The notes under the pieces: model-generated | The model's database searches: none | The model's input: only the letters and a program-made list of their open reading frames with translations | Told to the model about the DNA's origin: nothing | Shown here: piece by piece, positions 24,784 to 35,384 of the stretch | Position numbering within the stretch: position 1 is the stretch's first letter | Layout of the letters: each line of letters begins with the position of its first letter | Made by a program: the position numbers and the translations under genes | Source: Pleurotus djamor | Taxonomy: Eukaryota; Basidiomycota; Agaricomycetes; Agaricales; Pleurotaceae | Direction: 5' to 3' | Assembly: GCA_029747585.1 (NCBI GenBank) | Contig: JAPEVF010000045.1 | Location: 93,133 to 157,132 of the forward strand | DNA: 64,000 nt

Positions 24784-25566
24784 TTAGAAGAGGAGGGGCT
24801 TCTTGGTAAGGAGCTCCAAGATCGAGGTGACATTGAGCTTGAGTAGGACGGGGAGGCACTGGAGGATGGTGGGAAGGAGCAAGGCGAGGAGGCCACCCAC
24901 GAGACCGAGGACAAGGGCGAGGACGGTAGCAACAAGTTCGCTAAGGGAGAAGAAGTCAGATAAAGAGGGAAAATATTGACAAAGCTTCAAGTGAACATAC
25001 CAAACTGCGGCAAGGATGGGGATCAAAAGCTTAGCCTTGACGGATCCAACGAGTTTCAAAACCGTTCCGAGAGTGGTAAAAATCAACTGTATGCGTAAGA
25101 TGAGTAAGAAATAGCTCGGAACGTAGCGGATGCGCGGGCTTACAAGGAGGAGCTCCGAAACAAGACCGCAAACGACTTTCACGTCGTATTTGACGACCTT
25201 GGTCAAGCCCTTGAGGTCGGCGATAACACCGACAAGGACGACTTTGATTTCTTCAACGATGGGGACAACGTCGACTTCGATATCGATATCAACGTCAACG
25301 TCAACGACGGCAGCTAAGGAGGTGGCGCACTGTTAGAACGTGAACCAAGAGAATGAGAGATACAACGACTCACTAAGTTTGTTGCACAGAGGCTTCAAGG
25401 TCACGGTGACATCGGTGAGGATAGAGATGAGGTCCTTGTCGGGGACCGTATGTTCTTCAGTGCGCTTGGCGACAGCATACTCCGCTGCGGGGGCAGCAGG
25501 AGCAGCGGCCGTGAAGGTGGCGAACGCGAGCGCAGCGATGGAGAAGATGGTCTTGAAAGAAGGCAT
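24784..25566 (-). CDS. small secreted hydrophobic protein, short paralogue
   Basis: Four exons, 25566-25374, 25313-25144, 25086-25001 and 24940-24784 (201 residues). Signal peptide MPSFKTIFSIAALAFATFTA with AAP-type cleavage, then a possible Kex2 site (AVAKR). A domain follows with PLCNKL, an alternating Val/Asp stretch (VDVDVDIDIEVDVV) and a very hydrophobic C-terminal half (LALVLGLVGGLLALLLPTIL). It is clearly paralogous to the next gene (26464-27840): same intron positions, an identical 86-base third exon, and shared start MPSF, CNKL and a LGTVLKLV / LCTVFKLV motif. Function is unknown. The hydrophobic C-terminus could be a membrane anchor or a surface-active segment. It is not a hydrophobin: the eight-cysteine pattern is absent. 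Confidence 0.9.
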
Positions 25567-26463
25567 TGTGGGGAAAGAGTGTGGATATTAGAACGAATGT
25601 GAAGGTGGCTTGTACAAGAGGAGAGAAGGAGGCGTAAACGAATCGACTGGTAGTCAATGCCGTTCACCCACTTCCCGTCAATGCTTTTATACATGGAAGC
25701 CCAGCCTAATCCGATCACAAAAATTAGAGGGCTGAGATGACGTTGGTAGGGTCCAATGCACTCACATCAACGATCAACATGCCATCAGGGTTCAAACGTT
25801 CATTGTGGAGCGAAAAACCCTGCAACATTGTAAGGGTTCAGTCAACGTCTGACATGCTGGAGAGCTTTTGCCGGCTCAACCACGACATGATGCGAGTCGG
25901 AGTAAGCTATAATGTTGTCAGTCACTTTGTGGAATGTTTTCACTTCCGAATATTCGATTCCTTCCAATATTCTTCGGCAGCCCCATTGCGGGTGCAAGCC
26001 GAACGATGATACCGACGAGAAAGTCTTGTGCAAGAAGCATGCTCAAATATGGTCAAGAGCGTCAAAAATTAGTAACATGCGGTCTGGGCGCACCTTGACA
26101 TAAACTGACATAACGCACTAGAAGCTCGCTGTCTAATCCTTGAGACATATAGACTTCTCCGACCCTGCGTACTTACTCCAAACGCCTTCCAAGCGCCACC
26201 CAAAATAGGAAAACAACACGCGCCGCAGAGCTCTGGCCTCAATCACCGGATATGCGAAAAAATTTAGCGGCTTCTCCAAAATGATGGTACTCATTTAATC
26301 ACACCACAGAACAGATTTTCGGAAAGGATGCATTACGCAGTAGATGGATTACTGGTTATCGTAAGCTAAGAAACATCTACTCTTCGTCAGGGAAGTAAAT
26401 GGGCCTGCAGTACGGCGATGTAAATCGGGCAGGAAAATTTTGGCGAAGGGAAAGGACCCACGT
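25567..26463. other. intergenic between the two secreted paralogues
   Basis: Promoter of the short paralogue and 3' region of the long one. Short plus-strand open frames here are not supported. Confidence 0.5.
25685..25691 (-). promoter_or_regulatory. TATA box (TATAAAA) of the short paralogue
   Basis: TATAAAA on the minus strand about 120 bases before the start codon at 25566. Confidence 0.55.
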
Positions 26464-27840
26464 TTAGAGACCAAGGACACCGATGAAGGCGTACAACTTG
26501 AGGTGGAAGAGGGCTGGGATGATCTTGCAGATCAAGCCAACAACGAAGGGGATGAGACCGTGAACGGCCAAGAAGATGGTGGTGCAGAGATCAGCAACAA
26601 GGAGACTAGAGCACAATTAGCCACAAAAACTTCGATACCGCACGAGAAGAGACGTACCCAACGGCGGTGAGGATGGGCAAGATGACAGAGATCTTGACGG
26701 TGGCGACGAGCTTGAAGACGGTGCAAAGAGCGCCAAAGACAAGCTAATAAAATCATTCTGATCAACGAAGACTCTTCATCTAAATGGCTTATCACGTACG
26801 ATCAAGAGATCAGCAACCAATCGCGCACAGTCAGCGAGGGCGATGACTTTGCCGTCGACGTAGAGGGTTTGTTCAAGGGGAGCACCGATGAGGAGCTTGA
26901 CTTCGGCGGTGGCGGAGACGAGGATTCCAGACATGTCCTTGCAGATGGGGGAGAGGACCTCGACGCTGACATCAGCAGCAGCGAGAGCGGCTAGAATAGT
27001 TGGTTAGACACTGATTCAAATCCAGGTCCGGCGAGAACACTTACAGAGCTTGTTGCACGAAGGAGTGATCTTAGCGGTGACATCGGCGAGGATGACGGGC
27101 AAGCTGCGGCACCCCCCATTGCAGCCGCTACGCTTGAGGGGAGCTGAGCCAATGAGGGAGCCAGCGACGGCGGAGGCAGGACCCAAGAGATCCGCGCCAG
27201 GGACAGAGCGGCCGTGGTGGTTGAGGACATTGACGTCCTTGAGGGCAGCAATAACAAGAGCATCGACATCAACGACATCGCGGCCGCTGCGCTTGTGCGA
27301 GTGGTTCAAGATGTTGACATCCTTGACGATCGCTGCAACAACCGCATCAGCATCGACAAGACCACGGCTAGAGTGACCACGGTTCAAAACGCTGAGATGC
27401 TTGACGATGACATCGACAAGAACGTCAGCCTCGATGAGGGCACGGGTGTGGTGGTGGCCATTCATAGCGTTGATTTTCTCTACGACGGCAGTGACGACGG
27501 CGTTGATCTCGATTAGAGAAAGCTCGCGGCGGTGATGGGAGGAGTTGAGAACGTTGATGTCCTTAGCAACCGCGGCAACGATGGCGTCGATCTCAGCCAC
27601 CTCGAGCTCACGAGCTGCGATGGAAGATACGGGGACATGGTGCTTGGGAACGTTGGGGATGTTGCGAGCATGGTGGTAGTGGCTGTTGGCAACATTGACG
27701 TCTTCAACAACGGCGGTGACGATTGCCTTGATATCAGCAACGTCGACTTCGTGGACGGGACCACCAGGCGCAGGAGCGGCCGAGGTAAAGCTCGCAAGGG
27801 CCAAGGAGGTAAGAGAGGCGAGGATGGCAAAGGAAGGCAT
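26464..27840 (-). CDS. secreted protein with six His-rich repeats, long paralogue
   Basis: Four exons, 27840-27045, 26990-26800, 26743-26658 and 26605-26464 (404 residues). Signal peptide MPSFAILASLTSLALASFTS. Residues 29-211 contain about six units of 24-28 residues (the first is longer), each an amphipathic helix-like core such as DAVVAAIVKDVNILN followed by a His-rich, basic tail (HHRR, HHHTR, GHSSR, HSHKR, HHGR). The rest (residues 212-404) matches the short paralogue at 24784-25566, ending in the hydrophobic region AVHGLIPFVVGLI. Thus the first exon has been enlarged by repeat growth. The basic tails could be protease sites and the His clusters could bind metal; both are inference. No known family recognised. 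Confidence 0.9.
27208..27756 (-). repeat. coding tandem repeats (about 26 residues each)
   Basis: About six degenerate units inside exon 1 of the long paralogue. Consensus: two acidic residues, AxVxAIVKD, [V/I]N[V/I]LN, then a His-rich basic end. Confidence 0.85.
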
Positions 27841-28365
27841 TATAGATTTAGTGATTAAAGATTGGAAAGGTAGGTAGTGACGAAGTCGAGAATTGACGAA
27901 GAGTAGAAGACGAAAGACGAAGAGAGTTCGTTGGGTTTCCTAGAGCGCAAATGCCTCAGATTTTATAGGATTTTGGCGTGAAGACTTGGGCGTGTAGACT
28001 GGTCCGTGCATTGTTTGTGTGTGACGAGGTCGCCTAGCAAGAAAACGTTTGAAAACACAAGAAGGAAGCAAGGACGACCCTGTTGGTCACAGAAGCCGCG
28101 CTGAAAGTTAATTCCGCTAATTAGAGGTCTTGATGACTCCTAATTATGTCTTAAAGACGGATGAATGTTGATCTCCGTTTCGAAATGGTGGTCGAAGCTG
28201 CCTAAGTAGCAGCGTTTTCCAGCTAGAATTCACATGGTTTCTGGAGAGCCTGGAGCAGACTGGAGAGCAGGAGCAAGTTCTACCAGGCTTCGTGGACACA
28301 GAAATACAGGCTGAGGCTCTGAGACCGTGAAACGTCCGTTCATGAAAGGGTCGCAAAAGAAGCGG
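27841..28365. other. intergenic
   Basis: Promoter of the long secreted paralogue and 3' side of the next minus-strand gene; nothing else supported. Confidence 0.5.
27961..27967 (-). promoter_or_regulatory. TATA box (TATAAAA) of the long paralogue
   Basis: TATAAAA on the minus strand about 121 bases before the start codon at 27840, the same spacing as in the short paralogue. Confidence 0.55.
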
Positions 28366-28899
28366 TCAGACGATCGCCTCGATCAAGGCTAGTAAGTAGG
28401 GCTTTTCTATATAGATGCCGTCGTACGAAGAAATGTCGTTGTTACGTGTACCGGTCAGAGACAACGATAAGTAGCGCATAGGACCGCCTGGCAATCTACT
28501 ATGCAAAGGCTCGTCTTGAACATTCTTGAGCCATGGAAACTTCGAGTATCCAGTGGCTGAGATGCGTTCAAGGTCATTTGGCCTCTTGCGAGGCTCATTT
28601 TCTAGATCTCTCAAAGCGACGCGCCCAAACGTTTCAAAGACGGGCGCAAGGTCTTGCTAAGAACATCATTGGAATTTACGTTGGGACGAAACTCGCTGAA
28701 GCAGAGTCAAAGCAGAGTTNCATATCCAGNACTGNCAGGCCAGTTGGAGTCGAGATTAAGCTGCTACCTTAGCCGTAGTGCGTGGTCTGAGGTGGTAGTA
28801 GGCGACGAACAAGCGACGGTTGCAGGTTGTTTCAAGGTTGGACCCGTGCGGGGACTTAGTAATAGTAAAGTCGAAGGATGTCACTGTCGGATGCCACAT
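28366..28899 (-). CDS. small protein of unknown function, divergent to the kinase-like gene
   Basis: Two exons, 28899-28768 and 28656-28366, join in phase to 140 residues; the single intron contains three Ns. The protein reads as an ordinary soluble sequence (for example PVFETFGRVALRDLEN, LPGGPMRYLSLSLTG) without a signal peptide or membrane segment. I do not recognise the family. Its start lies only about 95 bases from that of the divergent kinase-like gene at 28994, so the two may share a promoter. The model rests on coding character and splice phase only. Confidence 0.5.
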
Positions 28900-28993
28900 C
28901 ACAAACACGAACAACTCCCGGCTCCTGAATATTGGATCACATGACGGACGCGACCTGGGAAGGCTCAGGCCCCTCTCACTTCGACTCGCGTCA

Positions 28994-30027
28994 ATGTCCA
29001 AACTCATCATACCGTCCAAGATTGTTTCTGGTAGGAGTGTCGACGAATCTGATCTCACATTCTCTCGCGTCATCATTCAAGCCGACCGCGACTCTCCTGG
29101 CCCAGACGAGGTGTACCGCGCTGAAAGCCCCGAATTGATATATGCTGGAAAGGATACTACCGTCTTCAGAGCTGTTGTGCGCACCAACAAACACGACGAG
29201 CTCGCTCATGCTGTTCTCAAAATGGACGTTGAGTCACGCCTTCCGCGTATTGAAGAATATCGGAGAGAGTTCGAAAACTATAACGCCGTATTTGACATAC
29301 AGGGGACGGTCGTTCCCATTTGCTATGGCCTCTATGAGGCTGTAGTGTACGGCAAGCTCGTCTCCGTGCTTGTGCTTGACGACTGTGGAGAGCCTGTCCG
29401 GTATGACACCAAAAAGGTGCGGCTAGACGTTAGGTGTGTCTTCTACGAATCCGCCTTGTCTAGCACAGCTACTCAATACAGTTGTAATCCTAGAAAGTCT
29501 ATATTCTCTTTGGTCACATGTCTGCATGGATTCGGATACGAACATAACGACCTGACCCCAGGAAACATCCTCACAACTGAAGAAGGTCATATATTCTTGA
29601 CCGACCTAGAGGACATCCGACCCCATAAGTGCGGCGTTCCGCCCGTACTCACCGTTGGGGATTTTACTCCTTCCCTGCAGGAGTTTGGCTGTATTGAACT
29701 TCATAAGATCGCTCGCCATCTGAAACTCTGGGAACCACGTAAGATACCAATCTTCCTTACGCATTATGTATTTCTGATGAGACTGTTGTAGCGACTATCG
29801 ATTTCTACGGGTTTGATGTTCCCGTCGAGGTGTTCGAGGCTGGTGCCCAGAAAGTCCTCGACTTCTTGCCCGAGTATTTTCGCAGGTCTGATAGTGACAA
29901 GGCGATACTCCTCAAGGAGGCGGAGAAGGACATTGCGCGCATCAAGAAGATTCGCGCTGATGTAGCATTCGTCAATGACCCCGCCGTCTCCGCCGCAGCA
30001 CTGTCTCCGGTCTCCGCCTCCGCCTAA
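28994..30027 (+). CDS. fungal kinase-like protein with H-N-D catalytic loop
   Basis: Exons 28994-29433, 29494-29738 and 29792-30027 (306 residues). The first intron is 60 bases and in frame, so retention would also code. The C-lobe core is clear: LHGFGYEHNDLTPGN (His164, Asp166, Asn171), then FLTDLED where classical kinases have DFG; the metal-binding Asp184 is present but the Phe-Gly is replaced by Leu-Glu. The N-lobe has TVFRAVVR and AHAVLKM, with Lys as a candidate for the ATP-binding lysine. This pattern is found in uncharacterised fungal kinase-like families. The C-terminus is an Ala/Ser-rich tail. Substrate unknown; an active or atypical kinase is possible. Confidence 0.82.
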
Positions 30028-30849
30028 CCTGAAAGGCGTTTGGTCCAATCCTCGTTTGTACTTTTGAGCTCCTGTCTATCTTGTGTATATTCTTGTCCAC
30101 GGCAATTACCTTTCTCTGCGCGTCGGCTCAATTGTGAATCGTGATCATGCTGTCGGACGACCACCATTTGCGGTTCACTTTGGCGAGCGGGCAAAAAGAC
30201 CCCGCATACAAAACCACCGGTTCTCATCCACGCTTGACAAGTCCAAGAGTAGATCAGTGTGGCCGTTCAAGGTGAGACATAACTATCCTTTCCGAAGCTA
30301 GAAATATTTCAACTGAAATAGTATTCTTACAGACGGGCCACGGCAGGACGTTTAGTGACCATTGGTCGAAGGCAGAGAGATGCTCCCTGACTTACCGTCC
30401 ACGAAGCCGCATCCCTCCTTGACCTTCGGTGTTGACGTTGTGTGTTGAGGCAAAAGACATACTCGGGCAAGTTCCGAGATATATTTGATACCTTGATGCG
30501 CACATTTGCCAACGGACGAATCCGTCCATGGTATCCGGTCCTCCTGTTTCTTTCCTTTCTCTCCCGCTCGTAAGCAGCCACTTCGGTGATTGGGCTCTCG
30601 GCCAAATGGATGGCTGGATGTGATATTTCTAACTTCCGACATATGCAAATGATAGTACTTGCCTTGTACTTTGCTGGTACTTGCCAAAAACTAGCGAACA
30701 AAGCGGGCGCTAAACCCGACGTTATTGCTCCATTAGGCCGAAAGGTGTATCAAAGATGCAACTTCCGAATTTTCGGCGGCAGTTCCATGCTTGAGCTTGA
30801 GCTTGAAAGTTGATCTGCGCAACGGACTGCGTGCAGCGTCTGCTTTCTG
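30028..30849. other. intergenic; right part belongs to the F-box duplication unit
   Basis: From about 30715 the sequence resembles that before the second F-box-like copy (33330 onward), so the duplicated unit includes upstream DNA. Minus-strand open frames at 30327-30701 are not supported. Confidence 0.5.
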
Positions 30850-32575
30850 ATGCTATGGCTTACTACTCGTCTGCTTTCACTGCTCCGTGCTCCTCGTTCA
30901 CAAATATTCCTGCCCCGTTGTTTTCGAGTATTAGACTGGTTTTACTATGCCACCCCGACGCGTCTTTTGCACACCTGTGAGTAACGTAACAATCTTTTCG
31001 TCGAACTAAGTGAGCTCATTACACTCATAGTAGCCTATTTTGAGCTTCGGAAAAGCAAGCCAGCTCAATCGTTGACTTCGTTGCCCATCGAGCTTTTGGC
31101 TGTGATTTTCGGGGAACTCAATTGGAAGGACGTGTTGAATCTGCGGAGGGTAAGTTGTCAACCTGCTTGTGCGGCTAATTGAGCTGACCGGGTCGTGAAG
31201 ACATGCAGGCTACTGAAGTCGGTCTCACGAATGCGTGAGGTTTGGGTACAGCAATATCTACGGCTCTCCGACTCGTATGAATTCACCCTTCCGTTTCACG
31301 ACCACGTGGACAGTATGTCCAGTGAAGAACTAGAATTCGCGACTCTCCAATGGGAACAAACTGAGAAACAGTGGATGATAAAGACGACACCCCCGCGTCG
31401 ACGAACCTTCAAGAGTCCATGCGGGGCGGATACCATTTTCCATCTTGTCAGAGGTGGGCGATGGCTTTTGGTTACTACCAAAGGTGGATCGCTGCTCGCG
31501 TACAACCTCGATGTTCCGGATGGTCAGCCTCGTGCGATCATCGAAAGCGGGCTCAACACGGATAAGGGCGGAGTCATAGTGTCTTATCACCCAGATTCCC
31601 ATCCCCTCTCAAATCTTCTCATCGCCGTCATTTACTACGATAACCGTATGTCATATCTTGACTTGGATAAACCCAAATGTCTGACTTCAATACAGGGGGA
31701 TGTTACGCAGGGTGTTCCATCTGGGAAGTGGGGCTTGGGTGACGCCTGCCCGACCGCCACCTTCCATCATTCACTCAAGTTCCCCTCCTCGGGGTGCGGT
31801 CTGCCCTTTTCCCTGACAGGGACTCATTTCGCATGGTTTGGATCATCGTGCATTGAGATCCATGATTGGAAGCGCTCTTCTCCTCTTTGTCATTATAGGA
31901 CTTGCTTTCAGGTTGATGATTTGCCCGTGAGCATGCCCCCCTTGTGTTTGTCTATACTTTTTCTCGCTGACCGTCACTTGATAGAGTCGCATGGAACTCT
32001 TACCAGAAAGTCGAGTACTCTGCATTTATCGCGACTTTCTTGTTATATACGCTATTCCCGAATTCAACTCCATCGTCGATCAGGAAGATCGGACTCCCCG
32101 ATCCCCGGCTCAACCACTTCATACCCTACTCTTTCCAGGCCCCACCTTCGCCATCACGACTGCTTCCTACTCTCCAGTTCGAGTCGAACGTGATGGTTCC
32201 TGTATCATGCTCATCTGCCCCTTTGAACCCTTGTACAAGTTGACCATCCCCCGAACTGTTCATGAAGACCCCACCCTGACATTAGTCCTCTCCAACTTCA
32301 GTCGGCATCTCAAATCAGCTTCCATTGGTTTCTACCGTAATCATGCGGAGCCTAGGCCTAAGGAAGTCCATCGATATACATTGCGACGAGAGTCTGTGGA
32401 GGACTGTCAGGAACCCATGACGCTTCCCGCAGAGGACTATACCATCTATGACGTGAGGTATCCTTTTCCTCTATTGGATGATATTTCCTGTCGCGCCGTC
32501 CTCGCCATGGCGCGTAACGATCGATTCGACATCTTCGACTATGTTGCGCTGTCGCAGCCCGACAGCAATTCATAG
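30850..32575 (+). CDS. F-box-like protein, copy 1 (frameshifted as assembled)
   Basis: Exons 30850-30976, 31031-31149, 31201-31645, 31696-31926 and 31985-32575. Exon 2 encodes an F-box-like helix pair (LTSLPIELLAVIFGELNWKDVLNLRR), continued in exon 3 (TCRLLKSVSRMREVW). Such proteins bring substrates to SCF ubiquitin ligases. The rest (LVRGGRWLL, NLDVPDG, RVLCIYRD, DDISCRAVLAMAR) looks like a beta-propeller-type substrate domain, inferred from repeated hydrophobic/aromatic strands. Comparison with copies 2 and 3 shows that exon 4 starts in one frame (CSIWEVG) and continues in another (DACPTAT); the shift coincides with a four-G run at 31730-31733. Either a true mutation or a homopolymer sequencing error. 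Without that intron the frame stays open, but the paralogues argue that it is spliced. Confidence 0.75.
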
Positions 32576-32680
32576 TTACATACTTGCCCTGTGGGCGTGC
32601 GATGGATGCGATGGCTACGAGGCCGAAGGTTAGACCCTGAAATCACATCCAAAACCTAGAAATCACCGATCGACGAGAAC

Positions 32681-33236
32681 TCACGCCCATTCCACCACCA
32701 TCGTCGCATCACGCAAGTTAAAACCGTAATCTCGATCATCCAGGAAACCACCTCGTTGGAACCTGATTGAAACTCGCAAGTCGGGTTCCCCAAAATTTGG
32801 GCGGGTGAATATCGCTTGGAAGCTGTCCTCTTTGCAGACCAGTGCGTTCAAATACATTGGTAGCGGCCCCGTATCCAGGGTAAATGACTGACTGGTATGT
32901 AAGGCTTCCACGTCAGTTTAGATAACGGACCTCACATTAACAGATGGTTTATCTGCAGACTCGCTCGACCTCGATCGAAACTTGGCGATTACACAACACG
33001 CGTTCCACGCATCAACTAGACACATTCAGCCCTTGAAAGGTACATACGAACCTTCCTTTACTCACCCATTTCGAATGGGCGATAGCGCGTGGTTGTCGAG
33101 AGTGGATGCGACCAGCAAGAGAGGGTTCCCGCGACACACACACTTTAAGGTGACGATTGCGAGCCAGGGGAAGGAAACTGGATTTCCAATGTCGACTAGA
33201 GTACATGTCCAAGGTAGCTACATGTGTCCAAAGTGA
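32681..33236 (-). CDS. possible small gene between the F-box copies, unknown
   Basis: A minus-strand coding-like stretch ends at 32681 (FTLDTGPLPMYLNALV ... FRRGGF-like, ... MVVEWA). Upstream pieces joined by plausible introns at about 33070-33021 and 32945-32898 could add further residues. The start is not defined and a GTGAGT donor at the end means the gene may continue. No family recognised. It lies between the two duplicated F-box-like genes and is absent from the rest of the duplicated unit. Confidence 0.33.
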
Positions 33237-33476
33237 GTGTTTGAGCCATGCGATTGTGTAGCAAATTCTCTGGGTGGCGAACAAATTTCAGTAGGAAAAT
33301 CTGCAAAAAATCTGAGAACAAAATCCGTCGTTGTTACCCCATTAGGCTGAAAGGTTGCGAGCTTCGATCAAAGCTGCAGCCGAATTTTCAGCGGCGCTGA
33401 TTGGCCGCTTTGCCTCAACATTCCATCCTTGGGGGTGGATCTGCGCAACAGACTGCGTGCAGCGTCGGCCTTTCTA

Positions 33477-35178
33477 ATGCTATGGCTTACTACTCGTCTG
33501 CTTTCACTGCTCCGTGCTCCTCATTCACAAATATTCCTACCCCGTTGTTTTCAAGTAGTAGACTGGTTTTACTATGCCACCCTGACGCGTCTTTTGCGCA
33601 CCCGTGAGTAATGTAACAATCTTTTCATCGAACTGAGTGAGCTCATTACACCCATAGTAACCTATTTTGAGTCTCGGCAAAGCAAGCCAGCTCAATCATT
33701 GACTTCGTTGCCCGTCGAGCTTTCGGCTGTGATTTTCGGGGAACTCAATTGGAAGGACGTGTTGAATCTGCGGAGGGTAGGTTGTCAACCTGCTTGCGCG
33801 GCTAATTGAGCTGACCGGGTCCATGAAGACATGCAGGCTACTGAAATCGGTCTCGCAAATGCGTGAGGTTTGGGTAGAGCAATATCTACTGCTCTCTGAC
33901 TCGTATGAATTCACCCTTCCGTTTCACGACCACGTCGACAGTATGTCCAGTGAAGAACTGGAATATGCGACTCTCCAATGGGAGCGGACTGAGAAGCAAT
34001 GGATGACCAAGACGAGTCCCCCGCGACGACGCGTCTTCACGAGCCCATGTGGGAGTCAGACCATCTTTCATCTAGTCAGAGGCGGGCGATGGCTCCTAGC
34101 TTCTGATGCGGGCGGATAGATGCTTGCTTATGACCTCGATGTCCCAGACGGTCGGCCTCGCACTATCATCGAGTCCGGACTCAAGACGGATAAGGGGGGT
34201 ATCATTGTGTCAGATTATCCTGAATCGCGTCCCCTTGCGAGTTTTGTCATGTCCGTCATTTTTTATGATGATCGTACGTCCTCACTTGACTCAACTAACA
34301 ACTCCAATATCTCACGTCGACGTAGGTGCTCGTTTCGCGGGGTGTTCTAACTTCGAAGTGGGCAATTTAAATGACGACTGCCTGACTGCCACCTTGCTTC
34401 ATTCATTCGACTTTCCCTCGCCGATACATCTTCCGAAATTTTCACTGCGAGGAACTCGTCTCGCGTGGTTCAAATCCTCGGGTATCGAAATATACGACTG
34501 GAAGCAATCTTCTTCTCCTGGTTACTACAAGGCTAGCTTCCAATTAGACAGGTCGCCTGTAAGTCTGTGACTTTTGTATTGTCTTTGCTGCTTTCACTGA
34601 CGTACCTTCCATAGAGCCATGTGCAACTCTTACCAGAAAACCGAGTTTTATGCCTCTACAACGACTCACTCACGATATACGCTCTCCCTAGATTTTGTTT
34701 CGTCGAAGAGGATGGTGGGACTCCCCCATCCAAAGCTCAAACGCTTCACTCCCTGCCCTTCCCAGGCCCCGTCACCTCCCTTACGTCTCCTTCCTACTCT
34801 TCGCTTCGGGTGGAACGCGATGGCACCTGTGTTATGCTCGTCAACCCGGATGAAGCAATCTACAAGTTGACCATTCCTCTTCATAGTAAACCGACCTTGA
34901 AATCGATTACGTCCGATTTCCATACCTACCTCCGTTCGGCTACGCTTATTTTCTACCGAAACCATGCAGAGCCGATGTACAAAGAAGTCCATCGCCTGAC
35001 CTTTCGTCGAGGGACGGTGAAGGATTGTGATGAACCAGGTTTACCGAATACACTTGACTTCTACCACAACAGAGCCCGATACCCTTTTCCTGTACTAGAT
35101 GACATTTCATGTCGCTCTGTCCTTGCCATGGCGCGTGAAGATGAATTCCACGTCTTCGATCATGTCGTACTGTCGTAG
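33477..35178 (+). pseudogene. F-box-like protein, copy 2 (in-frame stop)
   Basis: Same structure as copy 1: exons 33477-33603, 33658-33776, 33829-34273, 34326-34558 and 34615-35178, with identical lengths for exons 1-3 (127, 119, 445). The F-box-like segment is nearly identical to copy 1 (LTSLPVELSAVIFGELNWKD). In exon 3, GGA-TAG at 34114-34119 replaces the GGA-TCG of copy 1, so translation would stop about 88 residues into exon 3 at 34117-34119. Downstream coding sequence is otherwise open to 35178. A single-base change created the stop, so decay is recent, or the base is wrong. If read through, the protein would be about 490 residues. Confidence 0.78.
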
Positions 35179-35384
35179 TCCATTATCGAACCAAGTTACA
35201 GTCCCTGAAATTGAGATACATATACATTCTGCATAACAGTTGGTTTACTACCAGAACGAATCCCCGACGAAGTATGCAGTAGATAGAGTAGGTATCTCCA
35301 AAAACTCCAACCTATCATCAAGACCTAGATCGGCTGGCCGAATTCTGCTGACTGGGCAACTTTTCCAGCATCTCATATACTTCA

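Larger units (their letters stand above)
30715..35178 (+). repeat. tandem duplication carrying the F-box-like genes
   Basis: Unit 1 runs from about 30715 to 32575 and unit 2 from about 33330 to 35178, both on the plus strand, including about 130 bases of upstream DNA and introns. Similarity is highest in exons 1-3 (for example the stretch around 31070 versus 33700) and falls in the 3' half. Confidence 0.8.

Noticed and set aside
27016..27877. Plus-strand open frames opposite the His-rich repeat gene
   Set aside because: Repetitive antisense shadows of the repeat exon; the minus-strand model has a signal peptide and shared introns.
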